From NCBI GenBank assembly GCA_964498395.1, contig CAZCHE010000002.1:1-64000 (forward strand): 64,000 bases of DNA, written 5' to 3'. The notes under the pieces were generated by a model. That model was not told the DNA's origin, made no database searches, and saw only the letters and a list, made by a program, of their open reading frames with translations. The DNA comes from Parapedobacter sp964498395. GTDB lineage: Bacteria > Bacteroidota > Bacteroidia > Sphingobacteriales > Sphingobacteriaceae. Of the stretch, positions 51,249 to 60,833 are shown piece after piece (the first letter of the stretch is position 1; the number at the start of each line of letters is the position of its first letter). A program made the position numbers and the translations under genes.

Positions 51249-54050
51249 ATGCAAAAAAAGCGGATAAGCTGGGCATCAATGGGCGGTATCCTTTTGGGGA
51301 TTTCACTGTTCCACCAAGTTGCCGTTGGCCAACAGGTCGACGAGGTATACAATGAGAAAATCAGGGCCTATACGACCGACGTTAAATTCCTGCCGGCATC
51401 GGTACTTAACCTACTTGACGACCCGAAGGTGCCGTCACCGATGAAGCATTTCGGCGAGATTGCCGGCGCACCGGGCATCATGCACAATACCGGGGAAATC
51501 TACGGCTATTTCAAGAAACTAGACGAGACCAGCGATCGGCTAGAGATGACCGATATCGGTACGTCAGAAGAGGGGCGTACCATCCACCTGGCCATCATAG
51601 CAGATGAGGAAACCATGGGTAAACTGGACTTTTACAAGGCCCAACTAGGCAAGCTGGCTGACCCTCGGAAGATAACCAAAGAGCAGGCTGCGGGCATCAT
51701 CCGCACTAGCAAGCCGATCTATTACATCAATGGCGGCTTGCATTCGCCCGAGACCGGATCGCCGGAGATGCTCATGGAACTCGCCTACCGTCTCGTGACG
51801 GACACTTCGGAAACCATTCGCCGCATACGTGAAGAGGTCATTGTCGTGATTAACCCGATCTCGGAACCCGATGGGTGGGACAAGATGCGTGACTGGTATT
51901 ATCGATACGGAAAGTCCAAGAAGGAGTATAGCGATCCGATGCCTGCGAGGCCACCCTATTGGGGCAAGTACACGGTGCATGACAACAACCGTGACGGTTT
52001 CCAGGTATCACAGGAATTGACGAAGGCTACCTATCGCGCCTATTTTGAATGGCATCCCACTGTATTGCTTGACCTCCATGAGTCTGTACCCCTGCTTTAT
52101 GTATCATCCGGCACAGGCCCTTATCCTGAGACGCTCGAACCCACTACCATCAACGAGTGGTCACTGCTCTCGCAGTACGAGATGACCGAGCTCGCGGCAC
52201 AGGGTTTGCCGGGCGTGTTTACGTGGGCATACTACGACGGTTACTATCAGGGATACCTTTTTTGGGTAGCCAATAACCATAATAGCATCGGCCGTTTCTA
52301 TGAAACGTTCGGTAACGCAGGCTCCAATACGTTTCTCCGGGATATCGACTATAGCAGCTATGCAGGTAAACAGGCGACAAGCCGTGAGTGGTACCGTCCC
52401 GATCCCGCTACCAAGCAGGTCCTATGGTCATACCGCAATAACATCAATTACATGCAGGCCGGTGTGCTTTCCGCGCTCAAGTTTGCTTCGATCAATGGGG
52501 AATTGCTGCTGCAAAATTTTTACCAAAAAGGTGTGAATAATATCGAAAAGGGCAAGAAGGATTCACCGCAAGCCTATGTGCTCCCCACAGGCCAGCGCGA
52601 TCCGTGGATGGTGGCTTTCATGGTTAACCAACTCCGCGTACATGGTATCGAAGTGCACGAAGTGGTGTCTGGAGAAAACAAAGGGCAATACGTGGTGTTG
52701 CTGGACCAACCTTACCGCAACCTTGCGGTGTCGCTCTTGGGCAAGCAAGATTATCCCAAGGATGCTGAGCATCCGCCGCATGATGATTTGGCGTGGACCT
52801 TTGGCTACATGTATGGCGTGGAAGTAAAGGAAGGCGACCGAAAGGATTACCCCGCCAATGTGCTTAAGATGGTGGATCAGGATGCGCGCTATCAGGGCTC
52901 CGCTACGGGTAGCGGTGGTATCGTAGCGATCAACTACTCGGCGCAGGGCACGGTGCCTTCGGCGCTGTACTGGGTGAAAGCTAAACACCCTTCAGCTTCG
53001 GTGGAAGTGCTACGCACCTCGGTAGCGGTACCGGGAGGCGCTACGCTCAGTCCGGGATCGCTGCTCATCAAGGGGCTGCCCACCGATGCGGTACGAACAC
53101 TCACCAATGATTACGGCCTTGATATACTCCTCTTGGGCGACGATGTGGCAGCGGCCAAGCATGTGGTAACATTGCCCCGTGTGGCCATTTTTCACACGTG
53201 GGATAATACGCAAGACGAAGGTTGGGTGAGGTTTACGCTAGAGCAACGAGGCATTCCCTATACGTCTATCGACAAGGATGATGTGAAGGCCGGCGGATTG
53301 AAAAATTTGTTTGACGTGATCATCTTGCCTAATGTACGGGGTAATGCCAGTTCTTTTATACAGGGCATCGACGAAAAGCTTGGCCCAATGCCTTATACGA
53401 AAACGCGCGATTTCCCATCACACGGTTATCCCGATGCTACAGACGATATGACGGGAGGCCCCGGTTATGAAGGGGTGGCTAACCTCAAGCGATTCACCGA
53501 AGACGGTGGGGTGCTGATCACCATGAACGGCACCACCGCCATAGCCGCTGAGTTAGGCTTGATGCCCGGCGTCAGCTCAAAAGCTACCGGCAATCTTTTC
53601 CACCCAGGGTCAATCGTGCAGGCGAGGATGCGCCGATCCGATAGCCCCATCCTATATGGTTTTCCGGAATTGTTCCCCATTTACAGGGGATCTTCTCCAC
53701 TGGTGGCAGTAGGCGAAAAAGACCGCCAACTATTGGTGCTGCAATATGGTGCGCAGAAAGCTAAAACAGACGATGTATACGATGGGCCTGTATTCGGTTT
53801 GCCCGGCCATAAAGCACCTGCCTCCGAAACGGTAAAAGACTATAGCAAAACGGAGTACCCTTATGTATTGTCCGGTATGGTTAGAAACGAAGACAATATT
53901 ATCGGAGAGGGTGCCGTATTCGATGTGCCGGTGGGAAAGGGGCATGTGGTGGCGTTCACGTTTAATCCTTTTCATCGCTTCCAGAACCAGCACGACCTGC
54001 CCATGGTATGGAATACGCTGATCAACTGGGGCAATCTCGGCGGTAATTAG
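51249..54050 (+). CDS. Secreted M14-family zinc carboxypeptidase-like protein
   Basis: 933 residues with a signal peptide (ending about residue 28, VAVGQ). The peptidase domain has the zinc motif H165-S-P-E168, the substrate-binding pair N247-R248 (DNNRDG) and the third zinc ligand H277 (LLDLHES). A long C-terminal part (about 400-930) includes a glutamine-amidotransferase-like segment (FDVIILPNVRGNA) and ends WNTLINWGNLGGN. This large form is common in Bacteroidota and acts outside the cytoplasmic membrane on peptides. It lies near an M3 peptidase, suggesting peptide use. Confidence 0.88.
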   Translation: MQKKRISWASMGGILLGISLFHQVAVGQQVDEVYNEKIRAYTTDVKFLPASVLNLLDDPKVPSPMKHFGEIAGAPGIMHNTGEIYGYFKKLDETSDRLEMTDIGTSEEGRTIHLAIIADEETMGKLDFYKAQLGKLADPRKITKEQAAGIIRTSKPIYYINGGLHSPETGSPEMLMELAYRLVTDTSETIRRIREEVIVVINPISEPDGWDKMRDWYYRYGKSKKEYSDPMPARPPYWGKYTVHDNNRDGFQVSQELTKATYRAYFEWHPTVLLDLHESVPLLYVSSGTGPYPETLEPTTINEWSLLSQYEMTELAAQGLPGVFTWAYYDGYYQGYLFWVANNHNSIGRFYETFGNAGSNTFLRDIDYSSYAGKQATSREWYRPDPATKQVLWSYRNNINYMQAGVLSALKFASINGELLLQNFYQKGVNNIEKGKKDSPQAYVLPTGQRDPWMVAFMVNQLRVHGIEVHEVVSGENKGQYVVLLDQPYRNLAVSLLGKQDYPKDAEHPPHDDLAWTFGYMYGVEVKEGDRKDYPANVLKMVDQDARYQGSATGSGGIVAINYSAQGTVPSALYWVKAKHPSASVEVLRTSVAVPGGATLSPGSLLIKGLPTDAVRTLTNDYGLDILLLGDDVAAAKHVVTLPRVAIFHTWDNTQDEGWVRFTLEQRGIPYTSIDKDDVKAGGLKNLFDVIILPNVRGNASSFIQGIDEKLGPMPYTKTRDFPSHGYPDATDDMTGGPGYEGVANLKRFTEDGGVLITMNGTTAIAAELGLMPGVSSKATGNLFHPGSIVQARMRRSDSPILYGFPELFPIYRGSSPLVAVGEKDRQLLVLQYGAQKAKTDDVYDGPVFGLPGHKAPASETVKDYSKTEYPYVLSGMVRNEDNIIGEGAVFDVPVGKGHVVAFTFNPFHRFQNQHDLPMVWNTLINWGNLGGN

Positions 54051-54253
54051 GGGTCGTATGTGAATTTTGCATGCATTGTCTCCCTTACGATCGAAAAAGC
54101 TGTTGGCGATTTGACCTGCTGTTGCCGGAGAAATTGGCATTGATGTTGGTGCTTGATGTTTATGTAGCTGGTTAGGTCGCCATCGGTTTTTCTGCGATTG
54201 GCGAATCCGAACCCGGAATGTTAGGCTATTTCTTTCGTTAATCAGTTTAAAAA

Positions 54254-54700
54254 ATGAAAACAACGGCATTATTGGCATTGGGGTTATTCGCGGCGGTCGC
54301 TTGTGGGAATCCCGGACATGACGGTTCTACGGCATCTGCAGAAGCCGAAACCGTACAGGAGCAACCTGCTATTGGCGGAGACAAAGACGCACACGGATGC
54401 CTTACCTCCGCTGGCGAAACGTGGAGTGAAATCAAACAGGCTTGCGTGCAGATTTTCAACATCGCACAGCGATTACACCCGGTGGCGGACGCCGAAAATG
54501 GTGAGGCTGTATTCAGCGCTTTTGTGCTGCTGAGCGATGACCGTTCAAAAGCGGAATTGTTTCTGCCGGGTGATGAGGGCTCCATCGTATTGGACAAGGG
54601 TGAGGGAGACGTTTATGAATACGGCACGTATCGTTTTGACGCAAAGGCGGATGCAGTGTACCTGAATGGTGAAAAGCAGTATGTTTCCGAAGACGAATAG
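54254..54700 (+). CDS. Hypothetical lipoprotein
   Basis: 148 residues with a lipobox AVAC (C17). The mature part contains GCLTSAGETWSEIKQACVQIFNIAQRLHP, a recurrent motif of small Bacteroidota and Pseudomonadota lipoproteins with a conserved cysteine pair, followed by a beta-rich section (AELFLPGDEGSIVLDKG). No function is known. Confidence 0.75.
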   Translation: MKTTALLALGLFAAVACGNPGHDGSTASAEAETVQEQPAIGGDKDAHGCLTSAGETWSEIKQACVQIFNIAQRLHPVADAENGEAVFSAFVLLSDDRSKAELFLPGDEGSIVLDKGEGDVYEYGTYRFDAKADAVYLNGEKQYVSEDE

Positions 54701-54875
54701 GCCTACGTTGCGGACCTCTTCGTTTAATATGGGGGAATTCCAACGCGGCGGCGGTATGCTCTGCAATTGAGGGATAATGGGTACTTCCACCGACCCCTGG
54801 GATACCGCCATATTTCCGATGACAAAAGTTATGCTTAACTTTGCTTCGATAAATGAATAACCTCAATAGCTTAAC

Positions 54876-56984
54876 ATGAAGTTTAACCAGATTTTACCAT
54901 CAATCATGATTGTTTCCACCGTGTTGGTATCCTGCGATAATACGGATTCATCGCGCAATCCGCTATTGGCGGAATTTGATACCTCATTCGGCGTACCGCC
55001 GTTTGACCAAATCAAGGACGAGCATTTCGGGCCTGCTTATGAAGAGGCACTTCAGCAGCATGCTATGGAAGTCGATTCGATTGCCAATAATACGGAGGAG
55101 GCTACGTTTGACAATACAATCCTCGCGCTGGAAAATGCGGGTAGCCTGCTTACCCGGGTGTCATCGGTGTTTTCCAATCTCAATTCGGCAAATACCAATC
55201 CGAACATCCAAGCCCTTGATAAAGAATTGGCTCCAAAATTATCCGCTCACCGTGATAATATAGCCCTCAACGAAAAACTGTTCAATCGGGTCAAAGCGGT
55301 TTGGGAAGCGCGCGAAAGCCTTGGATTGAATGGCGAACAGCTCATGCTACTTGAACGAAGCTACAAGAGCTTTGTACGTAACGGTGCAAACCTGAATGAT
55401 GCAGACAAAGAAACGTTGCGTGACATCAATTCGCAACTGGCGGTGCTGACCACCCAATTTGGGCAAAATGTATTGGCCGAGACCAATGCGTATGAAATGA
55501 TCGTTGACGAGGAGTCGGATTTAGCCGGATTGCCCGAGGGGGTAGTCGCGGCTGCGGCAGAAACAGCCAAAAGCAAAGGCCATGAGGGTAAATGGGTCTT
55601 TACGCTCTCCAATGCTAGCGTGATGCCTTTCCTACAGTATGCGGACAACCGTGAATTGCGTAAGCAAATATGGGAGGCCTATAAAGACCGCGGAGGGAAT
55701 GGCAATGACCGTGACAATGGCGAGCTATTGGTGAAGATTGCCAACCTGCGGTTGCAGAAAGCTAACCTATTGGGCTACCCCACGCATGCGGATTACGTCT
55801 TAGAGGAGTCGATGGCCGAAAACCCCGGTAATGTGAAGAAACTACTGGATGATCTGTGGGGGCCAGCGATTGCGAAAGCGAAGGTAGAGGCATATGACAT
55901 CAAGAAGGAAATCGAGGCCGAAGGGGCGGATTTTGATCCCGAGCCTTATGATTGGCGGTACTATTCGGAGAAAGTACGGCAAAAGCGCTTTGCCCTTAGC
56001 GAAGATGAGTTACAAGCCTACTTCAGCTTGGATAACGTACGTCAAGGAGCATTTGATGTCGCGTCGAAGCTATTCGGCATCACGTTCAAGAAATTGGACA
56101 ATATGCCGGTATATCACCCTGAAGTGGAAGTGTTTGAGGTACTTGAAGCAGATGGCAGCCACATCGGTATATTCTATGTCGATTATTTTCCACGCGAATC
56201 CAAACGCCCTGGTGCTTGGATGAGCTCGTTTCGTAGCCAAACCACGAAAGACGGCGAGCGCATAGGCCCTGTAATCGTCAACGTGTGTAACTTTACCAAA
56301 CCGGTGGGCGACCAGCCTGCACTGTTGACATATGACGAGGCAAATACACTTTTCCATGAGTTTGGCCATGCGCTGCACGGATTGCTATCTGATGTTACCT
56401 ACCGCAGTTTGTCGGGAACCTCTGTTTCTCGTGACTTTGTGGAATTACCTTCACAGGTGATGGAAAATTGGGCAGAGGATCCCGCTGTGTTAAAGGAGTA
56501 CGCTAAGCACTACCAAACCGGCGAAGTCATCCCCGATGAATTGATTGCTAAGTTGGAAAGCGCGGGTACGTTTGGCCAAGGATTCGCTACCGTTGAATAT
56601 TTGGCGTCATCTATATTGGACTATGACTACCATACCATCACGACCCCCATCACGGTAAGTGCCCAGGAATTTGAGGCAGCGTCCATGAAAAAGGCTGGGT
56701 TGATCGACGAAATCATCCCGCGCCACAGCAGTACGTATTTCCAACATATTTTTTCAGGAGGCTATTCGGCTGGTTACTATAGCTATATCTGGGCAGAGGT
56801 GCTGGATGCCGATGCCTTCGCAGCGTTTAAAGAAACCAGTCTGTACGACCAAGCTACCGCTGATGCGTTTCGCACGAATGTCTTGGAAAAAGGAGGTACG
56901 GAAAAGCCGGCTGAATTGTACCGTAAATTCCGTGGTGCCGATCCAGATCCGATACACCTGATGAAGAAGCGGGGATTGGATTAG
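54876..56984 (+). CDS. M3-family peptidyl-dipeptidase (Dcp-like)
   Basis: 702 residues. A lipoprotein-type N-terminus (VSTVLVSC) suggests envelope location. The zinc motif HEFGH is at residues 494-498 (LFHEFGHALHGLLS), with the downstream glutamate in FVELPSQVMENW. Length and the N-terminal helical lid (TFDNTILALENAGSLLTRVSSVFSNL) fit Dcp rather than oligopeptidase A. It removes dipeptides from the C-terminus of peptides. Confidence 0.93.
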   Translation: MKFNQILPSIMIVSTVLVSCDNTDSSRNPLLAEFDTSFGVPPFDQIKDEHFGPAYEEALQQHAMEVDSIANNTEEATFDNTILALENAGSLLTRVSSVFSNLNSANTNPNIQALDKELAPKLSAHRDNIALNEKLFNRVKAVWEARESLGLNGEQLMLLERSYKSFVRNGANLNDADKETLRDINSQLAVLTTQFGQNVLAETNAYEMIVDEESDLAGLPEGVVAAAAETAKSKGHEGKWVFTLSNASVMPFLQYADNRELRKQIWEAYKDRGGNGNDRDNGELLVKIANLRLQKANLLGYPTHADYVLEESMAENPGNVKKLLDDLWGPAIAKAKVEAYDIKKEIEAEGADFDPEPYDWRYYSEKVRQKRFALSEDELQAYFSLDNVRQGAFDVASKLFGITFKKLDNMPVYHPEVEVFEVLEADGSHIGIFYVDYFPRESKRPGAWMSSFRSQTTKDGERIGPVIVNVCNFTKPVGDQPALLTYDEANTLFHEFGHALHGLLSDVTYRSLSGTSVSRDFVELPSQVMENWAEDPAVLKEYAKHYQTGEVIPDELIAKLESAGTFGQGFATVEYLASSILDYDYHTITTPITVSAQEFEAASMKKAGLIDEIIPRHSSTYFQHIFSGGYSAGYYSYIWAEVLDADAFAAFKETSLYDQATADAFRTNVLEKGGTEKPAELYRKFRGADPDPIHLMKKRGLD

Positions 56985-57080
56985 TCGGATGTGAAGGGGG
57001 CTTTAATGCGGGAGTCATCGTGACATACGTAGGATAAGCGAGTGAATACACGTTTATGTTCAGGATAAAATGGTGATGGG

Positions 57081-57950
57081 ATGAATAAAGGCAAGAGCTA
57101 TTATTGGTTTGCGGCTTGCATCGTTTTGGCGGTTCTAGCTGTTTCCTGTATCAAGGATGCTGATGAAACGCCTACACCTAGTTACGAACAGCTTATCCAG
57201 ACCGATGTCGTTTATGGGAGCCATGCTCGTCAACGCATGGATGTGTACCTGCCGGAAGGACGCGACGAAAAGACACCAATTGTACTGATGATTCATGGAG
57301 GGGCTTGGGTGGCAGGTAACAAAGGTGACTTCAACGAAACCCAACAGAACTTACTCAACGAAAAAATAGGCACCATCAGTATCAATTATCGCTATGCATC
57401 AGCTAATCACCATTTCGAAGGCTTAATGGCGGATGTCGCACTGGCATTGGCCGCCGTCAAAGAGAACGCAATAGAATGGGGTATACGGAAGGAGAAGTAT
57501 CAGTTGCTAGGCGGAAGTGCGGGAGGGCACATGGCGATGCTTTATGCTTATCACTATCAACAAAACAATGAAGTTTCTTCGGTCATATCCTTGGCAGGCC
57601 CAACCTCGGTATCCGAAGAATTTATATCGGAGTTGCCAAATACCGAACTTAAACTGGCTGTCGAAGCAATGGTGGGCGCTCCGCTCATACCTCCCTTTTC
57701 GGAAAGGTTTACATTGGCTAGTCCGATGACGTATGTGAATACGGCCGTGCCGACCTTGTTAATACACGGTACAGCAGATGATATCGTGCCGTTCAATCAG
57801 TCGACCGGTCTTGAGGCGGCACTGAAAGCGCAGGGAAAAACCGTGAAGCTACTGCCGTTGGAAAATGTAGGGCATGATTTTTCAGGCAATCCGATTGCCG
57901 CGTTGCAAGCCGTCGTTGAAGCGCTGGCATGGATAAAAGATCACGATTAA
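57081..57950 (+). CDS. Alpha/beta hydrolase lipoprotein (esterase/lipase type)
   Basis: 289 residues with a lipobox AVSC (C23). The oxyanion motif is MIHGGAWVAGNKGD and the nucleophile elbow GGSAGGHMA; the acid and histidine are in HGTADDIVPF and NVGHDF. This is the BD-FAE/hormone-sensitive-lipase-like group of esterases, acting in the envelope. Substrate unknown. Confidence 0.88.
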   Translation: MNKGKSYYWFAACIVLAVLAVSCIKDADETPTPSYEQLIQTDVVYGSHARQRMDVYLPEGRDEKTPIVLMIHGGAWVAGNKGDFNETQQNLLNEKIGTISINYRYASANHHFEGLMADVALALAAVKENAIEWGIRKEKYQLLGGSAGGHMAMLYAYHYQQNNEVSSVISLAGPTSVSEEFISELPNTELKLAVEAMVGAPLIPPFSERFTLASPMTYVNTAVPTLLIHGTADDIVPFNQSTGLEAALKAQGKTVKLLPLENVGHDFSGNPIAALQAVVEALAWIKDHD

Positions 57951-58075
57951 AGGGATTGTATATACGGCCGATTATCACGGTGTAAAACCATATCCCGGCA
58001 GGGTGGAACTGCAGGTCGTATAGCCGTTTGTAATAGCCGTCTAGGCGTAACAGTTCTTGATGGGAGACCATCTCC

Positions 58076-58118
58076 TTCATTTCTCCTTTCCCGTCTCAGG
58101 TGGGAAAGGAGAAATGAA
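58076..58118. terminator. Strong convergent terminator
   Basis: Perfect 17-bp arms (58076-58092 and 58102-58118; TTCATTTCTCCTTTCCC and its complement) around a 9-nt loop, followed by ggTTATTTTTT. It separates the convergent hydrolase and isomerase genes. Confidence 0.85.
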
Positions 58119-58138
58119 GGTTATTTTTTAGGTGATCC

Positions 58139-59095
58139 CTAGCTCACGCTATTCATTATGGTATGAAGAGTTTTATGGTAACTTTCCGCTAATAACGTCT
58201 TTACATTCATTGAATCCCAATAACGTTGGTTAAAAAGTTCAATGGAAAACCCGCCGCGGAATCCGGTATCATATAGAAGCGGAATGACTTGATCAAAAGG
58301 GCAAGAACCGTCACCGGGGAATACCCGATCCGCGTCTTTCAATGTTTCTCGGGGAACGGATCCTGGATAGTCATTGATATGGAATACCGGCAAATTACCA
58401 CCGTTTAGCTGCCGGAGGGAATCGAAGGAATTATCTCCTCTGTAAAGATGGTAAAAGTCAAGTAGCATGGAAGCCTGTGGATGAGCCGCACCAATCGAGA
58501 TGGCAGTGGCATCTGAAAGTTGGTTTAATGCTCCTGCTCCCCACAGCTCTAAAATGGGAACAACGCCTGTCTGTGTACCTTCCTCTAAGATAATGCGGTA
58601 ACGATCGGCATATTCTTGTAATCTGCCTTTTTCGATGGCGGTTATTCCCTGCACCGGAGCCGCGATATAAGAACCTCCTAAACGTGCTGCCAGTTCCATA
58701 TCTTGTCGCATCTTTCGTATGCCTTCTGTCCGTTGTGCAGGGTCATCTGCAATCCAAGTTGAAAAGGCGATCATATTTTCGAGTACCAACCCGTGTTGTT
58801 TGATTCGATCGCCCAATGCTTCCGCCGTTCCTCCCTGTTCGATATAGGTTTCCACATCGCTTACCCAAAGTTCTATCCCGTCAAAACCGGCTTCAGCACA
58901 TAGGTCAACCTGTTCTTCTACAGGCAGTTTATATCCCCTGATGGTAGAGGTATTGAGGCTCACCCGGAATGGGATTTTCTTGTTGTCCGAATGCGCCTCG
59001 CTTTGGTTCTCACGTGAAGAACAAGACAGTATTCCGGTCAACCCACCGGCTACAACTGCGATGCCTGAAGCCCGCAGCATTTCGCGGCGGGCCAT
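58139..59095 (-). CDS. Sugar phosphate isomerase/epimerase-like TIM-barrel protein
   Basis: 318 residues from the ATG at 59095 (MARREMLRASGIAVVAGGLTGILSCSS, a twin-arginine-like lipoprotein signal); a GTG at 59131 is an alternative. The AP-endonuclease-2-type barrel shows AEAGFDGIELWVSD, LGGSYIAAPVQG, MLLDFYHLYRGDNS and VFHINDYPGS, with a metal-binding D-H and final E (FSIELFNQ). It is last in the alpha-glucan cluster. Exact substrate unknown, likely a sugar. Confidence 0.82.
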   Translation of the reverse strand: MARREMLRASGIAVVAGGLTGILSCSSRENQSEAHSDNKKIPFRVSLNTSTIRGYKLPVEEQVDLCAEAGFDGIELWVSDVETYIEQGGTAEALGDRIKQHGLVLENMIAFSTWIADDPAQRTEGIRKMRQDMELAARLGGSYIAAPVQGITAIEKGRLQEYADRYRIILEEGTQTGVVPILELWGAGALNQLSDATAISIGAAHPQASMLLDFYHLYRGDNSFDSLRQLNGGNLPVFHINDYPGSVPRETLKDADRVFPGDGSCPFDQVIPLLYDTGFRGGFSIELFNQRYWDSMNVKTLLAESYHKTLHTIMNSVS

Positions 59096-59143
59096 TTTGT
59101 TTTTCGTACTCAATGTGTCGTTGATTATCACTCACCAATATAA

Positions 59144-60814
59144 CTAATCTCCAAAAGCTTTTCGGGCTTCCCTATCGGGATCCATTTGAACGATCGATTC
59201 ATCATTCAAGACCATTACCTCCCCATTTTCTTCGGTATACTGCGGCCAGTCGGGTAACCCCGAGGTATTCGGGTTTCCGGTTTTCATAAAACTCAATAAG
59301 GCATCCGACATTTTATCGGATAGCTGTCGAGGCCTTTTTCCCCCTCCGGTATGGGTGATCATTCGGTCAGTATTTCTAAACCAGAAACAGATATCCAGGC
59401 AATGGAAAGCTCTCATCCGGTTATTAAATAATGGGGGTTCCCAACCGAACCAAGCCATATAAACCGGTTGGCCCTGTTCCAATTTGGCATCGGCCGTCCT
59501 GACAACGGATTCACGTGAGGAAAGGATAAGTGCCCATATTTCTACCGGACGGTATTGCGGAAATGCTTTTGCATAAGCAGCTACAATCCGTTCTGTTCCA
59601 TCTCCATAACGGGGGTGGAGCTTCTCAACAACATCGGCAAGACTCATGTTTTCCAGCGAGGCATCACCCCGGTTTGGGTTCCACTCATGGAACGTGGTGG
59701 ATAACAACATCGGAACCTGCGGTGTATTGGCTGAGGAAGCAGCGGTATAAAACGTGCCAGCAGGGATGTGGAAATTATCGGCGACGGGACCAAATGTACG
59801 GCGTACAGTAGTGCCCATTTCATGTAAACATTTTAACGCTGCCCGATTTGCAAGCTCGATATATTCTCTCCAGGGAATGTCCTGTAATCGGTCTATTTGT
59901 CCGGACGTCAATCCCGCTTCTTTCAGAATATATTCACCGATTTTCTTCGTGATTGCTGGGTCGGAGGCGGCTATCGTTGAACCACTTAGCGGTACGGCTT
60001 TATGAATAAGCCCTTTTGCTGCAGGCATGGCGGTTGCAACGCAGACTTTGGCTCCTCCACCCGATTGCCCCATAATCGTAACATTGGAGGGGTCGCCTCC
60101 AAAAGCTGCGATGTTATCGCGAATCCATTCCAATGCCAAAATAATATCGAGCATCCCGACATTCCCGGAATGTTTATACTTTTCCCCGCCTACGCCCGAT
60201 AAATCAGAAAAACCCAAAGGCCCCAGTCGGTGATTGATGGAAACAAAGACAATATCTCCATAACGACTTAGATTTTCGCCGTGGTACCCATCCTGCTCGA
60301 TTGCATTGCCGTTTGTAAAACCACCCCCATGGAGCCAAAGCAGTACCGGTCTACTACGGCCGTCACTGACAGCAGGTGTCCAGACATTCAAACATAAGCA
60401 GTCTTCGCTCACGTCCCAATAATTCCAATGGTCTGCAAACGTTCCGTAATTGTTGGGCCAGCGGTTCTCCATATCCTGCGGCGCTGAATGTCCATAAAAG
60501 ACCGTCTGGCGTATGTTAGACCACGGTTCGGGCTTTGTAGGCGGCAGGAAGCGGTTCTTTCCGGAAGTATCTGCACCATAGGGAACCCCTAAAAAGGTAT
60601 AGACATCGTTTAGCAAATACCCTTGGATCTTGCCGTTGGTGGTTTCGGCAATGGCAATGTCATCACCGATAAACAGCGCCTGTTCATCATTTTTTTCCGT
60701 TGATGAACCGGATCGGGTACTATTTGGTTCACAAGATGCTGCAGATATGCCTGCAACGCCGATGGTTGCTGTTCCAAAGCTAATTTTCTTTACAAATTGC
60801 CGTCTGCCAATCAT
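59144..60814 (-). CDS. Type B carboxylesterase
   Basis: 556 residues from the ATG at 60814, which gives a twin-arginine-like signal (MIGRRQFVKKISFGTATIGVAG). The family motifs are EDCLCLNVWTP, LLWLHGGGFTNGN (oxyanion hole) and the nucleophile elbow GQSGGGAKV. The acid is in the later part and the histidine near AFHCLDICFWF. It hydrolyses esters outside the cytoplasm, perhaps acyl groups on glycans, given that a GH13 gene is upstream. Its start overlaps no gene and lies 20 bp after the GH13 stop. Confidence 0.9.
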   Translation of the reverse strand: MIGRRQFVKKISFGTATIGVAGISAASCEPNSTRSGSSTEKNDEQALFIGDDIAIAETTNGKIQGYLLNDVYTFLGVPYGADTSGKNRFLPPTKPEPWSNIRQTVFYGHSAPQDMENRWPNNYGTFADHWNYWDVSEDCLCLNVWTPAVSDGRSRPVLLWLHGGGFTNGNAIEQDGYHGENLSRYGDIVFVSINHRLGPLGFSDLSGVGGEKYKHSGNVGMLDIILALEWIRDNIAAFGGDPSNVTIMGQSGGGAKVCVATAMPAAKGLIHKAVPLSGSTIAASDPAITKKIGEYILKEAGLTSGQIDRLQDIPWREYIELANRAALKCLHEMGTTVRRTFGPVADNFHIPAGTFYTAASSANTPQVPMLLSTTFHEWNPNRGDASLENMSLADVVEKLHPRYGDGTERIVAAYAKAFPQYRPVEIWALILSSRESVVRTADAKLEQGQPVYMAWFGWEPPLFNNRMRAFHCLDICFWFRNTDRMITHTGGGKRPRQLSDKMSDALLSFMKTGNPNTSGLPDWPQYTEENGEVMVLNDESIVQMDPDREARKAFGD

Positions 60815-60833
60815 AATAACACAGATAAGGGGT

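Noticed and set aside
54513..54866. Minus-strand frames opposite the small lipoprotein gene
   Set aside because: They cross the gene and its downstream intergenic region and lack any recognisable feature.
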